Source: Melaminivora sp034675505
Lineage (GTDB): Bacteria > Pseudomonadota > Gammaproteobacteria > Burkholderiales > Burkholderiaceae_C
DNA: 64,000 bases
Reading direction: 5' to 3'
Assembly: GCA_034675505.1 (NCBI GenBank)
Contig: JAUCDD010000027.1
Span: 62,001 to 126,000 of the forward strand
Shown: in pieces, positions 33,298 to 42,498 of the stretch
Layout: every line of letters starts with the position of its first letter
Position numbering within the stretch: the first letter of the stretch is position 1
The notes under the pieces: model-generated
What the model was told of the DNA's origin: nothing
Database searches by the model: none
The model's input: the letters and a program-made list of their open reading frames with translations, nothing else
Translations under genes and position numbers: made by a program

Positions 33298-33777
33298 ATG
33301 TCTGAACTCGACTCCATCGACCTGCGCATCCTGGACCTGCTCCAGCGCGACGGGCGCCTGACCATGACCGAGCTGGGCGAGCGCGTGGGCCTGTCCACCT
33401 CGCCGTGCTCGCAGCGCGTCAAGCGCCTGGAGGCGCGGGGCGTGATCACCGGCTACCACGCCCGCGTCAGCCCCGAGGCGCTGGGGCGGCCGCTGCTGGT
33501 GTTCGTGGAGATCACCCTGGCGCAGAAGTCCGAGCAGATCTTCAAGCGCGTGCGCGACGAGCTGCAGCACATGCCCGAGGTGCTGGAGTGCCACCTGATC
33601 TCCGGCAGCTTCGACTACCTGGTCAAGGCGCGCCTGGCCGGCATGGCCGAGTACCGCCACCTGCTGGGCACCATCCTGCAGCAGATGCCGGTGCCGGCGC
33701 AGTCCAACAGCTACGTGGTGATGGAGGAGGTCAAGGAGAGCTTCGTCGTCGCCGGCGCGCGCCGCGCGCCGGGGTGA
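33298..33777 (+). CDS. Lrp/AsnC-family regulator (DadR-like)
   Basis: A 159-residue feast/famine regulator. The N-terminal helix-turn-helix reads LRILDLLQRDGRLTMTELGE, then SPCSQRVKRLEARGVITGYH; the RAM ligand domain reads LLVFVEITLAQKSE and VLECHLISGSFDYLVKARL. Orientation next to dadA matches DadR/BkdR-type local regulators. ATG 33298 gives the standard MSELDSIDLRIL N-terminus. Confidence 0.93.
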   Translation: MSELDSIDLRILDLLQRDGRLTMTELGERVGLSTSPCSQRVKRLEARGVITGYHARVSPEALGRPLLVFVEITLAQKSEQIFKRVRDELQHMPEVLECHLISGSFDYLVKARLAGMAEYRHLLGTILQQMPVPAQSNSYVVMEEVKESFVVAGARRAPG

Positions 33778-33785
33778 CCAGGCGG

Positions 33786-33862
33786 GCGATTGCTGCTCGT
33801 TTCATGGCTGATTGCCATGGACTGGCGCCGGCTGGGGGCTGGTTTCATGCATTTGCATAGGC
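33786..33862 (+). repeat. Dispersed repeat A, copy 7
   Basis: The segment has TTTCATGGCTGATTGCC, then GACTGGCGCCGGCTGGGGGCTGG and TTTCATGCATTTGC. It sits between the Lrp regulator and the convergent MarR gene and supplies the final residues and stop of the latter. Confidence 0.65.
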
Positions 33863-34324
33863 TTCCAGCCCCAGCGCGACCACGGTGGCCACGTCGCTGC
33901 CGACTTCGGCGCGGAACTCGGACTCGGCCTGCGCCACGGCGCGCCGGAACGCCTCCAGCCACAGCAGCCCGGTGGGCGTGAAGCACACCCGGCGCGCGCG
34001 CGCGTCGCGCTCATCCGGCGCGCGCGTGACCAGGCCCCAGGCCTCGCACTGGTCGACCAGGCTGGCCATGGACTGCTTGGCCATGCCGGCACGCTCGGCC
34101 AGGTCGGTCAGCCGGTCGCCGGCCAGGGACAGGTGGCGCGTGATGTGGATGTGCGCCGCGCCCACCTGCTCGCGCGCCGCCAGGTTGGACAGCGCCAGCG
34201 GCACCTGCACGTCGCGCGCCATGAGCTGCAGCACGCGCGCGTCGAAGCGGCGCAGCGCATGGCCCATCAGCCGGCCCAGGTGCGCCTGGCGCCAGCGGTC
34301 GTCGGAAAGCCCGGTTTCAGTCAC
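33845..34324 (-). CDS. MarR-family transcriptional regulator
   Basis: A regulator of about 159 residues with the MarR winged helix: REQVGAAHIHITRHLSLAGD, then LTDLAERAGMAKQSMASLVD and the wing LVTRAPDERDARARRVCFTP. No target gene is obviously linked: upstream lies recA (divergent). I prefer GTG 34324; a TTG at 34342 falls in the centre of a palindrome that is more likely the operator. The C-terminal residues EAYANA and the stop lie in repeat A copy 7. Confidence 0.87.
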   Translation of the reverse strand: MTETGLSDDRWRQAHLGRLMGHALRRFDARVLQLMARDVQVPLALSNLAAREQVGAAHIHITRHLSLAGDRLTDLAERAGMAKQSMASLVDQCEAWGLVTRAPDERDARARRVCFTPTGLLWLEAFRRAVAQAESEFRAEVGSDVATVVALGLEAYANA

Positions 34325-34333
34325 GCCGATATT

Positions 34334-34356
34334 GTCAGTCAAACTGACTAATTATG
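34334..34356 (-). promoter_or_regulatory. MarR autoregulatory operator and -10 box
   Basis: GTCAGTCAAACTGAC (34334-34348) is a perfect 6-3-6 palindrome just upstream of the marR GTG. On the minus strand a CATAAT -10-like hexamer (34351-34356) lies directly next to it, so a repressor bound here would block transcription. Confidence 0.6.
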
Positions 34357-34386
34357 GGTTGAAATAGGTTTTATGCATCCCTAAAC

Positions 34387-34406
34387 TACTGTTCAAGTAT
34401 CCAGTT
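34387..34406 (+). promoter_or_regulatory. LexA (SOS) box upstream of recA
   Basis: TACTGTTCAAGTATCCAGTT matches the TACTGT-N8-ACAGTA consensus except for CCAGTT in the right half. It is 61 bases before the recA start, the expected position for SOS control. Confidence 0.75.
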
Positions 34407-34466
34407 CGGCAAGCCATGCAGGGCTGGAGAAATTGCCAACATTTCCCCTGAACGAGGAGTCGCTCC

Positions 34467-35618
<1,152 letters not shown>

Positions 35619-35701
35619 TGGCGGGGCCCGGCAGCGCTGCGGCGGCGCCGGGCGCGAGCCGGGGCGCCGGCGCGGGCCGCTGCCCGGCCTGCGGCGCATA
35701 G

Positions 35702-35732
35702 CGCCCGACACCCAACGCCCGACACCCGACGC
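35702..35732 (+). repeat. 14-bp tandem repeat between recA and recX
   Basis: CGCCCGACACCCAA is repeated as CGCCCGACACCCGA and then the start of a third unit, just before the recX start. It occupies the place where a recX ribosome-binding site would be expected. Confidence 0.7.
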
Positions 35733-35735
35733 TTC

Positions 35736-36218
35736 ATGGGATTCCAGAAACTCTCCCTCAAGGGCCGCGCCCTGCGCCTGCTGGCGCAGCGCGAGCATTC
35801 GCGCAGCGAGCTGGAGGCCAAGCTGGCGCGGCACGTGCAGGAAGGCGAGAACCTGGCCGCCATCCTGGACGAGCTGCAGGCCAAGGACTTCATCAACCCC
35901 GCCCGGGTGGCCGAGTCGGTGCTGCACCGGCGCGCGCCCCGCCTGGGCACGCAGCGCGTGCTGCAGGAGCTGCGCCGCAAGGGGCTGGACGAGCAGCTGG
36001 TGCGCGACAGCGCCCGCCAGCTGGCGGCCAGCGAGGCCGAGCGCGCGCAGGCCGTGTGGCGCCAGCGCTTTGGCGCCGCCCCGCCCGCCGCCACGCCCCA
36101 GGAGCGCGCGCGCCAGATGCGTTTCCTGGCCGCGCGCGGCTTTGCCGCCGACGTGGTGCGCCGCGTGGTGCCCGCCGCCGCGCCGGGCAGACTGCGCGAG
36201 GACGACGAGGCGCCTTGA
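35736..36218 (+). CDS. recX: RecX regulatory protein
   Basis: RecX binds and caps RecA filaments, limiting recombination. The 160-residue product has the three-helix repeats: KGRALRLLAQREHSRSELEA, ILDELQAKDFINPARVAESV and RRKGLDEQLVRDSARQL. It follows recA by 117 bp on the same strand. Expression is probably by read-through from the recA promoter. No clear Shine-Dalgarno sequence is seen. Confidence 0.92.
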   Translation: MGFQKLSLKGRALRLLAQREHSRSELEAKLARHVQEGENLAAILDELQAKDFINPARVAESVLHRRAPRLGTQRVLQELRRKGLDEQLVRDSARQLAASEAERAQAVWRQRFGAAPPAATPQERARQMRFLAARGFAADVVRRVVPAAAPGRLREDDEAP

Positions 36219-36225
36219 GCGGCAA

Positions 36226-36304
36226 AAACCGGGTGTTTTCAGCCAAATGCCGCGCTTGCCGGCGCCAATGGCCGGCCTTTAGCTACAAATAAAGTAGCAA
36301 ATCA
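36226..36304 (-). repeat. Dispersed repeat A, copy 8
   Basis: The reverse complement reads TACTTTATTTGTAGCTAAAG, then GCCATTGGCGCCGGCAAGCGCGG and TTTGGCTGAAAACACC. It lies between convergent recX and the DUF1631 gene and could serve as a bidirectional terminator. Confidence 0.78.
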
Positions 36305-38762
36305 GCCCAGCAGGCGCTCGGGGTTGGCGTCCAGCCGGGTCAGCGCCTCGCGCGTGGCGCGCAGGGTGAGGCTTTCCTGCTCCTGCGGCACCAGCAGCCC
36401 GGCCTGCAGGTAGGCCGCCAGGCGGCGCAGCTGCAGCAGGTAGCTGCTGCCATCGGCGGCGGCAAACAGGTGCAGCTGCTGGCGCTGGCTGTGCCAGACG
36501 TATTGCGCCTGCGCCGAGCGGGCGTTGTGGTCCAGCGTGAACCAGGCGCCCGGGGCGAGCTGCTGCGCCCAGGCGAGCATCTCCGGCTCCACCGGCGCGC
36601 CGTTGTCGGCGATCACATGGATGGCCGAGGCATCGATGCCCAGCAGCAGCTCGATGTTGTCCGCCGACAGCGGCAGGTCGCCCAGCGCCTGGTCGCTGAG
36701 GTAGTCCTCCAGGTTGGCCAGGCGCCGCGCCATGGCGTCGATGTGCGCCTGCGGGATGGCCGCGGTCTTGGACAGGAAGGCGTCGGACAGGGTGTCGGTG
36801 AGCACCTTGACCTGTGCGTCCTGCGCCTCGCCCTGGATGCCCAGCAGCGCCAGGCCGCTGCGCAGCGACTGCAGCAGCGCCGGCAGGTGCTGGATGACCC
36901 GGGCGCGGTCGGCGCGGTGGGGCTTGGCGCTGGCGGCCCATATCAGGTCGGCGGCGGCGCGCTTGCACTCGGCGGTGACGGCGTGCTGCGGGCCATGGCG
37001 CAGCGCCGCGACGGCCAGCACCTCCGACCAGGTCTTGAACAGGAATTCGCGCAGCTCGTCGCGCACCGGCATGTCGCTCAGCATGGAGCGCAGCTCGATG
37101 GTGTACTGGATGGTCAGCGTTTCGCGCTGCTCGACCTGCTGGGCAACGCTGGCGAGGCGCGCCGTCGAGCCCTGGCGGCCGGTCAGGAAGCGCGCCAGGA
37201 AGGCTTCGAACTCCTCGTGCGCGATGGCGAACACGCGCTGGCCGGTCTCCGGGTACTGCTCGATGACCTGCACGATGCGGCGCACTTCCGCCTCCAGCGC
37301 GCTGGCGTCGATGCTGCTGGCGTCAAAGCCCAGCACGCAGGCGCCCATGCGGTCGATCAGCAGGCGCGCGGGGTGCGTGAGGTTGTTGAAGAAGTCGGGG
37401 TCGGCCAGCGCCACGCGCAGCACCGGCACCTGCAGGCGGGCAAACCACACCCGCACCGCCGGCGGGATGCGTTCCTCGCTCAGGATGGCCTGGAACATCA
37501 GCGCCACCACCTCGATGATGGCCTTCTCGCCCGGCGTGGCGGCCTGCTTCTTCAGCTCCTCGGAGCGCTCGCGCGCCACGCTGGCCACGCGCGCCATGGC
37601 CAGGGGCGGGGCGTCGTGCGCCAGCACGGCCAGGCTGCCGTAGTAGCTCTCGGCCTGCACGCGCTGGCTGGCCAGGGCCTGCGCCAGCGCCACCGAGGCC
37701 GGCGCGCTGCGCGTCGGCGGCTCGGCGCCCGCGCCGCGCCCCCGGCGCCGGCTGCACCAGGAAGCGGCGCAGCTGGCCCATGACCGCCTGGGCGCGCTGG
37801 CGCGCGCGCAGCAGCGGCCCGGGCAGCGCCGCCCCGGCCGGCAGGTAGCTGCCGCCCAGGAAGGCGCTGCCCGGGCCGGCAGGGCCGGCGAATTGCGAGG
37901 CCCCGTAGCCGGTGGCCAGGACGGTGGCGTGGCCCCCCCCGTAGGCGGACAGCGGCGGTGCGTGCATCGTGGGCGCGTGGCGCTGCCAGGCCGACGGGCC
38001 GGACATCGGGCCTGACATGGAGCCCAGGGGCCCGTTCAGCGATCCGGCGCCGCTGTGCGGGTGGGCGCCAGCGCCCGCCGCGGCACGCTGCGGCGGCGCC
38101 GGCGCACGGCGCACGCGCAGGCCGGCGGCGCCGGGTGCGGCCACGCCCCGGGCCTCGTAGAAATCCACCAGCGCCTGGTATTGCGCCAGCGCCAGCGTGG
38201 CCAGCTCGCGCTGCAGCGGGTCGAGGACGAGGGCGAATTGCTCGCGCTGCAGGCCGGCCTGGTGCCAGGCCTCGACCAGGGCCAGGCACCAGGCCTCCGG
38301 GCGCAGGATGTCGGCAGGGGGCAGCTCCGCGTCCGCCTGCAGCCGCTGCGTGCGCTGGCGCACGGCCTCGAAGCTGACGCCCGCCTGCTCCTGCACCAGC
38401 AGGGCCATGCGCGAGGCGCTGATGCGGTTTTCCACCACGTCGTCGTCCAGCAGCGACAGGCCGTCCAGTCCGGCGCTGCGGGGCGCGGCCGTGGCGGCGG
38501 GCAGGGTCAGCGCAGCGCGCCAGGCAGCGCCGGTGCGCTGCACCCAGCCTGCCTGGTGCGCCTGCCAGGCCAGCCAGGCATCGCGGCGCTGCTGCATCTC
38601 GCGCTGCGTGGCCGTCTGGCCCATGAGGTTTTCCAGGAAGCCCGTGAGCGCCCCGGCCAGCGCCGGCAGGCCGGCGGCCATGCCGTCCACGAAATGCTGG
38701 CGCGCCAGCTGGGCGAGCCGGTGGGCAGCAGCGGAGGGCAGGGAGGCTTCCATGGCTGCCAT
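36302..38762 (-). CDS. DUF1631-family protein, frameshifted as read
   Basis: The N-terminal half (from MAAMEASLPSAAAHRLAQLA, through DGLSLLDDDVVENRISASRM, to MGQLRRFLVQPAPG) is in one frame. The C-terminal half (APASVALAQALASQRVQAES ... LLIDRMGACVLGFDASSIDA ... REALTRLDANPERLLG) is in another. Removing one C from the five-C run at 37739-37743 (plus strand) joins them into a protein of about 819 residues, the usual size for DUF1631 (Burkholderiales/gamma-proteobacterial). The function is unknown. In Pseudomonas I recall a relative as a c-di-GMP-binding or PilZ-linked regulator, which is only a hint. It lies between recX and secF. Confidence 0.85.
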
Positions 38763-38809
38763 GGTAGCCGCTGGCCGGGCCGTCCCCGGCGGCAGCGGCC
38801 GGCCCTTTC

Positions 38810-39763
38810 TCAGACCATGGCGCCGGCGTTCGGGTCGTCGGGGTCGCCTTCCTTCTTGGTGGCGGTCTTGACCAGGTCCTCGCGCTTGACGCCCAGCCAC
38901 ATGGCAATCGCCGCCGCCACGAACACCGACGAGTAGATGCCGAACAGGATGCCGATGGTCAGCGCCAGCGCGAAGTTGTGCAGGCTGGGGCCGCCGAAGA
39001 AGAACATGGACAGCACCATGGCCTCGGTCGAGGCGTGGGTGATGATGGTGCGGCTCATGGTGGAGGTGATGGCGTGGTCGATCACCTCGTGCGTGTTGAG
39101 CTTCCTGAACTTCCTGAAGGTCTCGCGGATCCGGTCGAAGATCACCACCGACTCGTTGACCGAGTAGCCCAGCACCGCCAGCACGCCGGCCAGCACCGAC
39201 AGCGAGAACTCCCACTGGAAGAAGGCGAAGAAGCCCAGGATGATGACCACGTCGTGCAGGTTGGCGATGATGGCCGCGACGCCGAACTTCCACTCGAAGC
39301 GCAGCGCCAGGTAGATGACGATGCCCAGCACCACCATCCCCAGGGCCATCAGGCCGCCGTGCACCAGCTCCTCGCCCACCTGCGGGCCGACGAACTCGGT
39401 GCGGCGCAGCACCACGCCGGCGTCCTGGCCCTTGAGCGCGGTGAGCACCTGCTCGCTTTGCTGCGCGGACGTCACGCCCTTTTGCACCGGCAGGCGGATC
39501 ATCACGTCGCGCGAGGTGCCGAAGTTCTGCACCACCACGTCGGGGTAGCCCAGGGCGGCCACTGTCTCGCGCACCCGCGCCGTGTCGGCGGCCTGGGTGT
39601 AGGCCACCTCCATGACGGTGCCGCCGGTGAACTCCACCGACAGGTGCAGCCCGCGCGTGAGCAGGAAGAACACCGCCAGCGCAAAGGTGATGAAGGAAAT
39701 CGCGTTGAGCACCAACGCGTATTTCATGAAGGGGATGTCACGCTTGATGCGGAAGAACTCCAT
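38810..39763 (-). CDS. secF: Protein translocase subunit SecF
   Basis: SecF works with SecD and YajC to use the proton gradient in late stages of protein export. It has 317 residues and six membrane helices. The first periplasmic region starts with SVEFTGGTVMEVAY (the conserved FTGG), and the SecDF signature ILGFFAFFQWEFSLSVLAGV leads to LAVLGYSVNESVVIFDRIRE. It begins 13 bases after the secD stop, with an AGGAGG ribosome-binding site. Operon order is yajC-secD-secF. Confidence 0.97.
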   Translation of the reverse strand: MEFFRIKRDIPFMKYALVLNAISFITFALAVFFLLTRGLHLSVEFTGGTVMEVAYTQAADTARVRETVAALGYPDVVVQNFGTSRDVMIRLPVQKGVTSAQQSEQVLTALKGQDAGVVLRRTEFVGPQVGEELVHGGLMALGMVVLGIVIYLALRFEWKFGVAAIIANLHDVVIILGFFAFFQWEFSLSVLAGVLAVLGYSVNESVVIFDRIRETFRKFRKLNTHEVIDHAITSTMSRTIITHASTEAMVLSMFFFGGPSLHNFALALTIGILFGIYSSVFVAAAIAMWLGVKREDLVKTATKKEGDPDDPNAGAMV

Positions 39764-39776
39764 GGTTCATTCCTCC

Positions 39777-41678
39777 TTAGTCGTTGCTGGTGCGGCCGGC
39801 CACCGAGCGCAGCTGCGAGGCGTCCTCGGGTTTCCAGACCTGGCCGATGGCCACGCTCTTGAGCTTCTTCCTGCGGCCATACCAGAGGTTGACCAGGCCG
39901 CGCGAGAAGAACACGGCCGAGAACATGCTGGTCAGGATGCCGATGGTGTGCACCACGGCAAAGCCGCGCACCGGGCCGGTGCCGAAGGCCAGCAGCGCCA
40001 GGCCGGCGATCAGCGTGGTGACGTTGGAGTCCAGGATGGTGGCCCAGGCGCGCTCGTAGCCGGCGGCGATCGCCGCCTGCGGCGCGACACCGGCGCGCAG
40101 CTCCTCGCGGATGCGCTCGTTGATCAGCACGTTGGAGTCGATCGCCACGCCCAGGGCCAGCGCCATGGCGGCGATGCCGGGCAGGGTCAGGGTGGCCTGC
40201 AGCATGGACAGCACGGCCACCAGCATCAGCACGTTGACCGACAGCGCGATGGTCGAGAACACGCCGAACAGTGCGTAGTAGATGCACATGAAGGCGGCGA
40301 TGGCCGCCATGCCCCAGACCACCGAATGCACGCCGCGCGCGATGTTGTCCGCGCCCAGGCTGGGGCCGATGGTGTATTCCTCGATGATCTCCATGGGCGC
40401 GGCGAGCGAGCCCGCGCGCAGCAGCAGCGAGGTGTCGTTGGCCTCCATGGTCGTCATGCGGCCCGAGATCTGCACGCGCCCGCCGCCGATCTCGCTGCGG
40501 ATCACGGGCGCCGTCACCACCTCGCCCTTGCCCTTTTCGAACAAGACGATGGCCATGCGCTTGCCGATGTTCTCGCGCGTGATGTCCTTGAAGATGCGCG
40601 CGCCCTTGGCGTCCAGCGTCAGGTTCACCGTCGGCTCCTGGGTCTGGTTTTCAAAGCCCGGCTGCGCATCGGTCAGGTTCTCGCCCGTGAGGATGACCTG
40701 CTTCTTGACGATCACCACCTGGCCGTTGCGGTCCAGGTATTTCTCGTCGCCAAAGGGCACCGGGCCGGTGCCGGCCTCGGCCGCGCGGGCCTCGGTGCCT
40801 TCGTCGACCATGCGCACTTCCAGCGTCGCCGTGCGGCCCAGGATGTCCTTGGCCTTGGCCGTGTCCTGCACGCCGGGCAGCTGCACCACGATGCGGTCCA
40901 GCCCCTGCTGCTGGATCACCGGCTCGGCCACGCCCAGCTCGTTGATGCGGTTGTGCAGGGTGGTGATGTTTTGCTTGAGCGCCTGCTCCTGCACGCGGCG
41001 CAGCGCCTCGGGCTTGATGGCGGCGGACAGCACGATGGCGTCGCCGTCCGGGGCGCTGGTGGTCATCAGGTCCTGGAACTGGTCGGAGATCAGGTTGCGC
41101 GCCGCCGTGAGCGTGGCCTCGTCGCGCACGCGCACGCGCACGCTCTGGCCTTCGCGGCTCACGCCGCCGTGGCGGATGCCCTTCTCGCGCAGCGCGGTGC
41201 GGATGTCGCCGGCGTAGCTCTCGGCCTTCTTGGTCAGCGCCGCCTGCATGTCCACCTGCAGCATGAAATGCACGCCGCCGCGCAGGTCCAGGCCCAGGTA
41301 CATGGGGCGCGCGTGCAGCGCGGTCAGCCAGTCGGGCGAGCGCGAGACCAGGTTCAGCGCGACGATGTACATCGGATCGGCCGGGTCGGGGATCAGCGCC
41401 TTTTCCAGCGCGTCCTTGGCCTTGAGCTGCTCGTCGGGCGTGGCAAAGCGCGCCCGCACCGAGGTGCCTTCCAGCACCACGGAGTCGGGCGCGACGCCGG
41501 CCGCCTTGAGCGTCTGCTCGACGCGCTCGCGCACGCCGGCATCGACCCGGACGGTGGCCTTGGCCGAGGACACCTGCACGGCAGGCGCCTCGCCGAAGAA
41601 ATTGGGCAGGGTGTAGAGAAAGCCGATGAGCAGCGCGATCACAAGGATCGCGTACTTCCAGGCCGGGTAACGGTTCAT
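39777..41678 (-). CDS. secD: Protein translocase subunit SecD
   Basis: A 633-residue partner of SecF. MYLGLDLRGGVHFMLQVDMQ is the diagnostic LDLRGG motif after TM1. A large periplasmic P1 domain follows, then TMs in the C-terminal half with GIAAMALALGVAIDSNVLIN ERIREE (written in two parts), where the Asp is implicated in proton transfer. Co-transcribed with secF downstream and yajC upstream. Confidence 0.97.
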   Translation of the reverse strand: MNRYPAWKYAILVIALLIGFLYTLPNFFGEAPAVQVSSAKATVRVDAGVRERVEQTLKAAGVAPDSVVLEGTSVRARFATPDEQLKAKDALEKALIPDPADPMYIVALNLVSRSPDWLTALHARPMYLGLDLRGGVHFMLQVDMQAALTKKAESYAGDIRTALREKGIRHGGVSREGQSVRVRVRDEATLTAARNLISDQFQDLMTTSAPDGDAIVLSAAIKPEALRRVQEQALKQNITTLHNRINELGVAEPVIQQQGLDRIVVQLPGVQDTAKAKDILGRTATLEVRMVDEGTEARAAEAGTGPVPFGDEKYLDRNGQVVIVKKQVILTGENLTDAQPGFENQTQEPTVNLTLDAKGARIFKDITRENIGKRMAIVLFEKGKGEVVTAPVIRSEIGGGRVQISGRMTTMEANDTSLLLRAGSLAAPMEIIEEYTIGPSLGADNIARGVHSVVWGMAAIAAFMCIYYALFGVFSTIALSVNVLMLVAVLSMLQATLTLPGIAAMALALGVAIDSNVLINERIREELRAGVAPQAAIAAGYERAWATILDSNVTTLIAGLALLAFGTGPVRGFAVVHTIGILTSMFSAVFFSRGLVNLWYGRRKKLKSVAIGQVWKPEDASQLRSVAGRTSND

Positions 41679-41765
41679 GATCGCGCTCTTCGTCTCGCAA
41701 ACGGGTGACGGGGCGGGCCTGGCTGGGCGCGCCCCGTCGCGGTGGCTGGATTCAACCGGGCAAGC

Positions 41766-42098
41766 TTATTTGACCGTGCCCTTGGGCAGCACCTGGGTCA
41801 CGGCGCTGCGCTGCACCTGCACCTCGACGCCGCTGGCGATCTCCAGGTGCAGCGTGCCTTCGCCCATGCGCGTCACGCGGCCCAGCAGGCCGCCGGCGGT
41901 GGCCACCTCGTCGCCCTTGGCCAGGGCCTCGATCATGGCCTTGTGCTCCTTCTGGCGCTTCATCTGCGGGCGGATCATGATGAAGTACAGCACCACGAAC
42001 ATCAGCACCAGCGGCAGCATGCCGGTGAGCGAGCCCATCAGGCCCCCCTCGGCGGCGGCGGCAGGGGCGGTCTGGGCAAAGGCGGAAGAGATCAGCAC
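41766..42098 (-). CDS. yajC: Preprotein translocase subunit YajC
   Basis: A 110-residue small membrane protein associated with SecDF. Typical N-terminal LISSAFAQTAPAAAAEGG, a single helix (LPLVLMFVVLYFIMIRPQMK) and then KRQKEHKAMIEALAKGDEV. GTG 42098 gives the usual start. The frame is open to 42152 but that extension is not conserved-looking. In many betaproteobacteria tgt and queA precede yajC; here a repeat and a divergent channel gene do. Confidence 0.95.
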   Translation of the reverse strand: MLISSAFAQTAPAAAAEGGLMGSLTGMLPLVLMFVVLYFIMIRPQMKRQKEHKAMIEALAKGDEVATAGGLLGRVTRMGEGTLHLEIASGVEVQVQRSAVTQVLPKGTVK

Positions 42099-42239
42099 GG
42101 CGGCGGGCTCCGGAAAACGGCGGTCAATGGATGGAAGGGTGTGCGCGCACACGGCATGGGCGGGCGCGCGGGTAGCCGGCCATTGTATGCGGGCCCCCTG
42201 CGGCAGGCTGCGGCGGGCCCGGCCCGGGCCTGGCGGGGT

Positions 42240-42326
42240 GCTGGCGGCGGTTTTTGGGTCGAATGGGGCAGTTGCCGGCGTCTTTCAACGATAGTTTGCT
42301 ATCAAAATTGATTGTTAAAGCCCCCG
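42240..42326 (-). repeat. Dispersed repeat A, copy 9
   Basis: The reverse complement reads ACAATCAATTTTGATAGCAA, then AGACGCCGGCAACTGCC and TTCGACCCAAAAACCG. It lies in the divergent region between yajC and the MscS-type gene. Confidence 0.72.
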
Positions 42327-42431
42327 CTGCCGTCCGGTTGATGGCAACCGGCAGCGGCGCCGGCGGCGGCGCGCCGTCGGCCCCGGCCTACGCCGGCAGG
42401 CTTCGCGCCGTGCCTACCATGGAGCCACGCT

Positions 42432-42469
42432 GCGCCACGGGTTCACTCCCGTGGCGCTTTGGTTTTTTT
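42432..42469 (+). terminator. Intrinsic terminator in the leader of the MscS-type gene
   Basis: A perfect 10-base-pair stem (GCGCCACGGG / CCCGTGGCGC, loop TTCACT) is followed by TTTGGTTTTTTT. It is 29 bases upstream of the channel gene on the same strand, with no gene upstream that it could end. It is therefore either an attenuator or the end of an unrecognised small RNA that starts in 42330-42400. Confidence 0.8.
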
Positions 42470-42498
42470 GCGCTCCGGCGACAGGGAGGTTTGTAGAT

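Noticed and set aside
42334..42352. Possible riboswitch of a known class (fluoride or ykkC-like) before the MscS-type gene
   Set aside because: A hairpin with a GATGG segment recalls these classes, but the rest of each consensus is missing. It is kept only as an unidentified leader structure.
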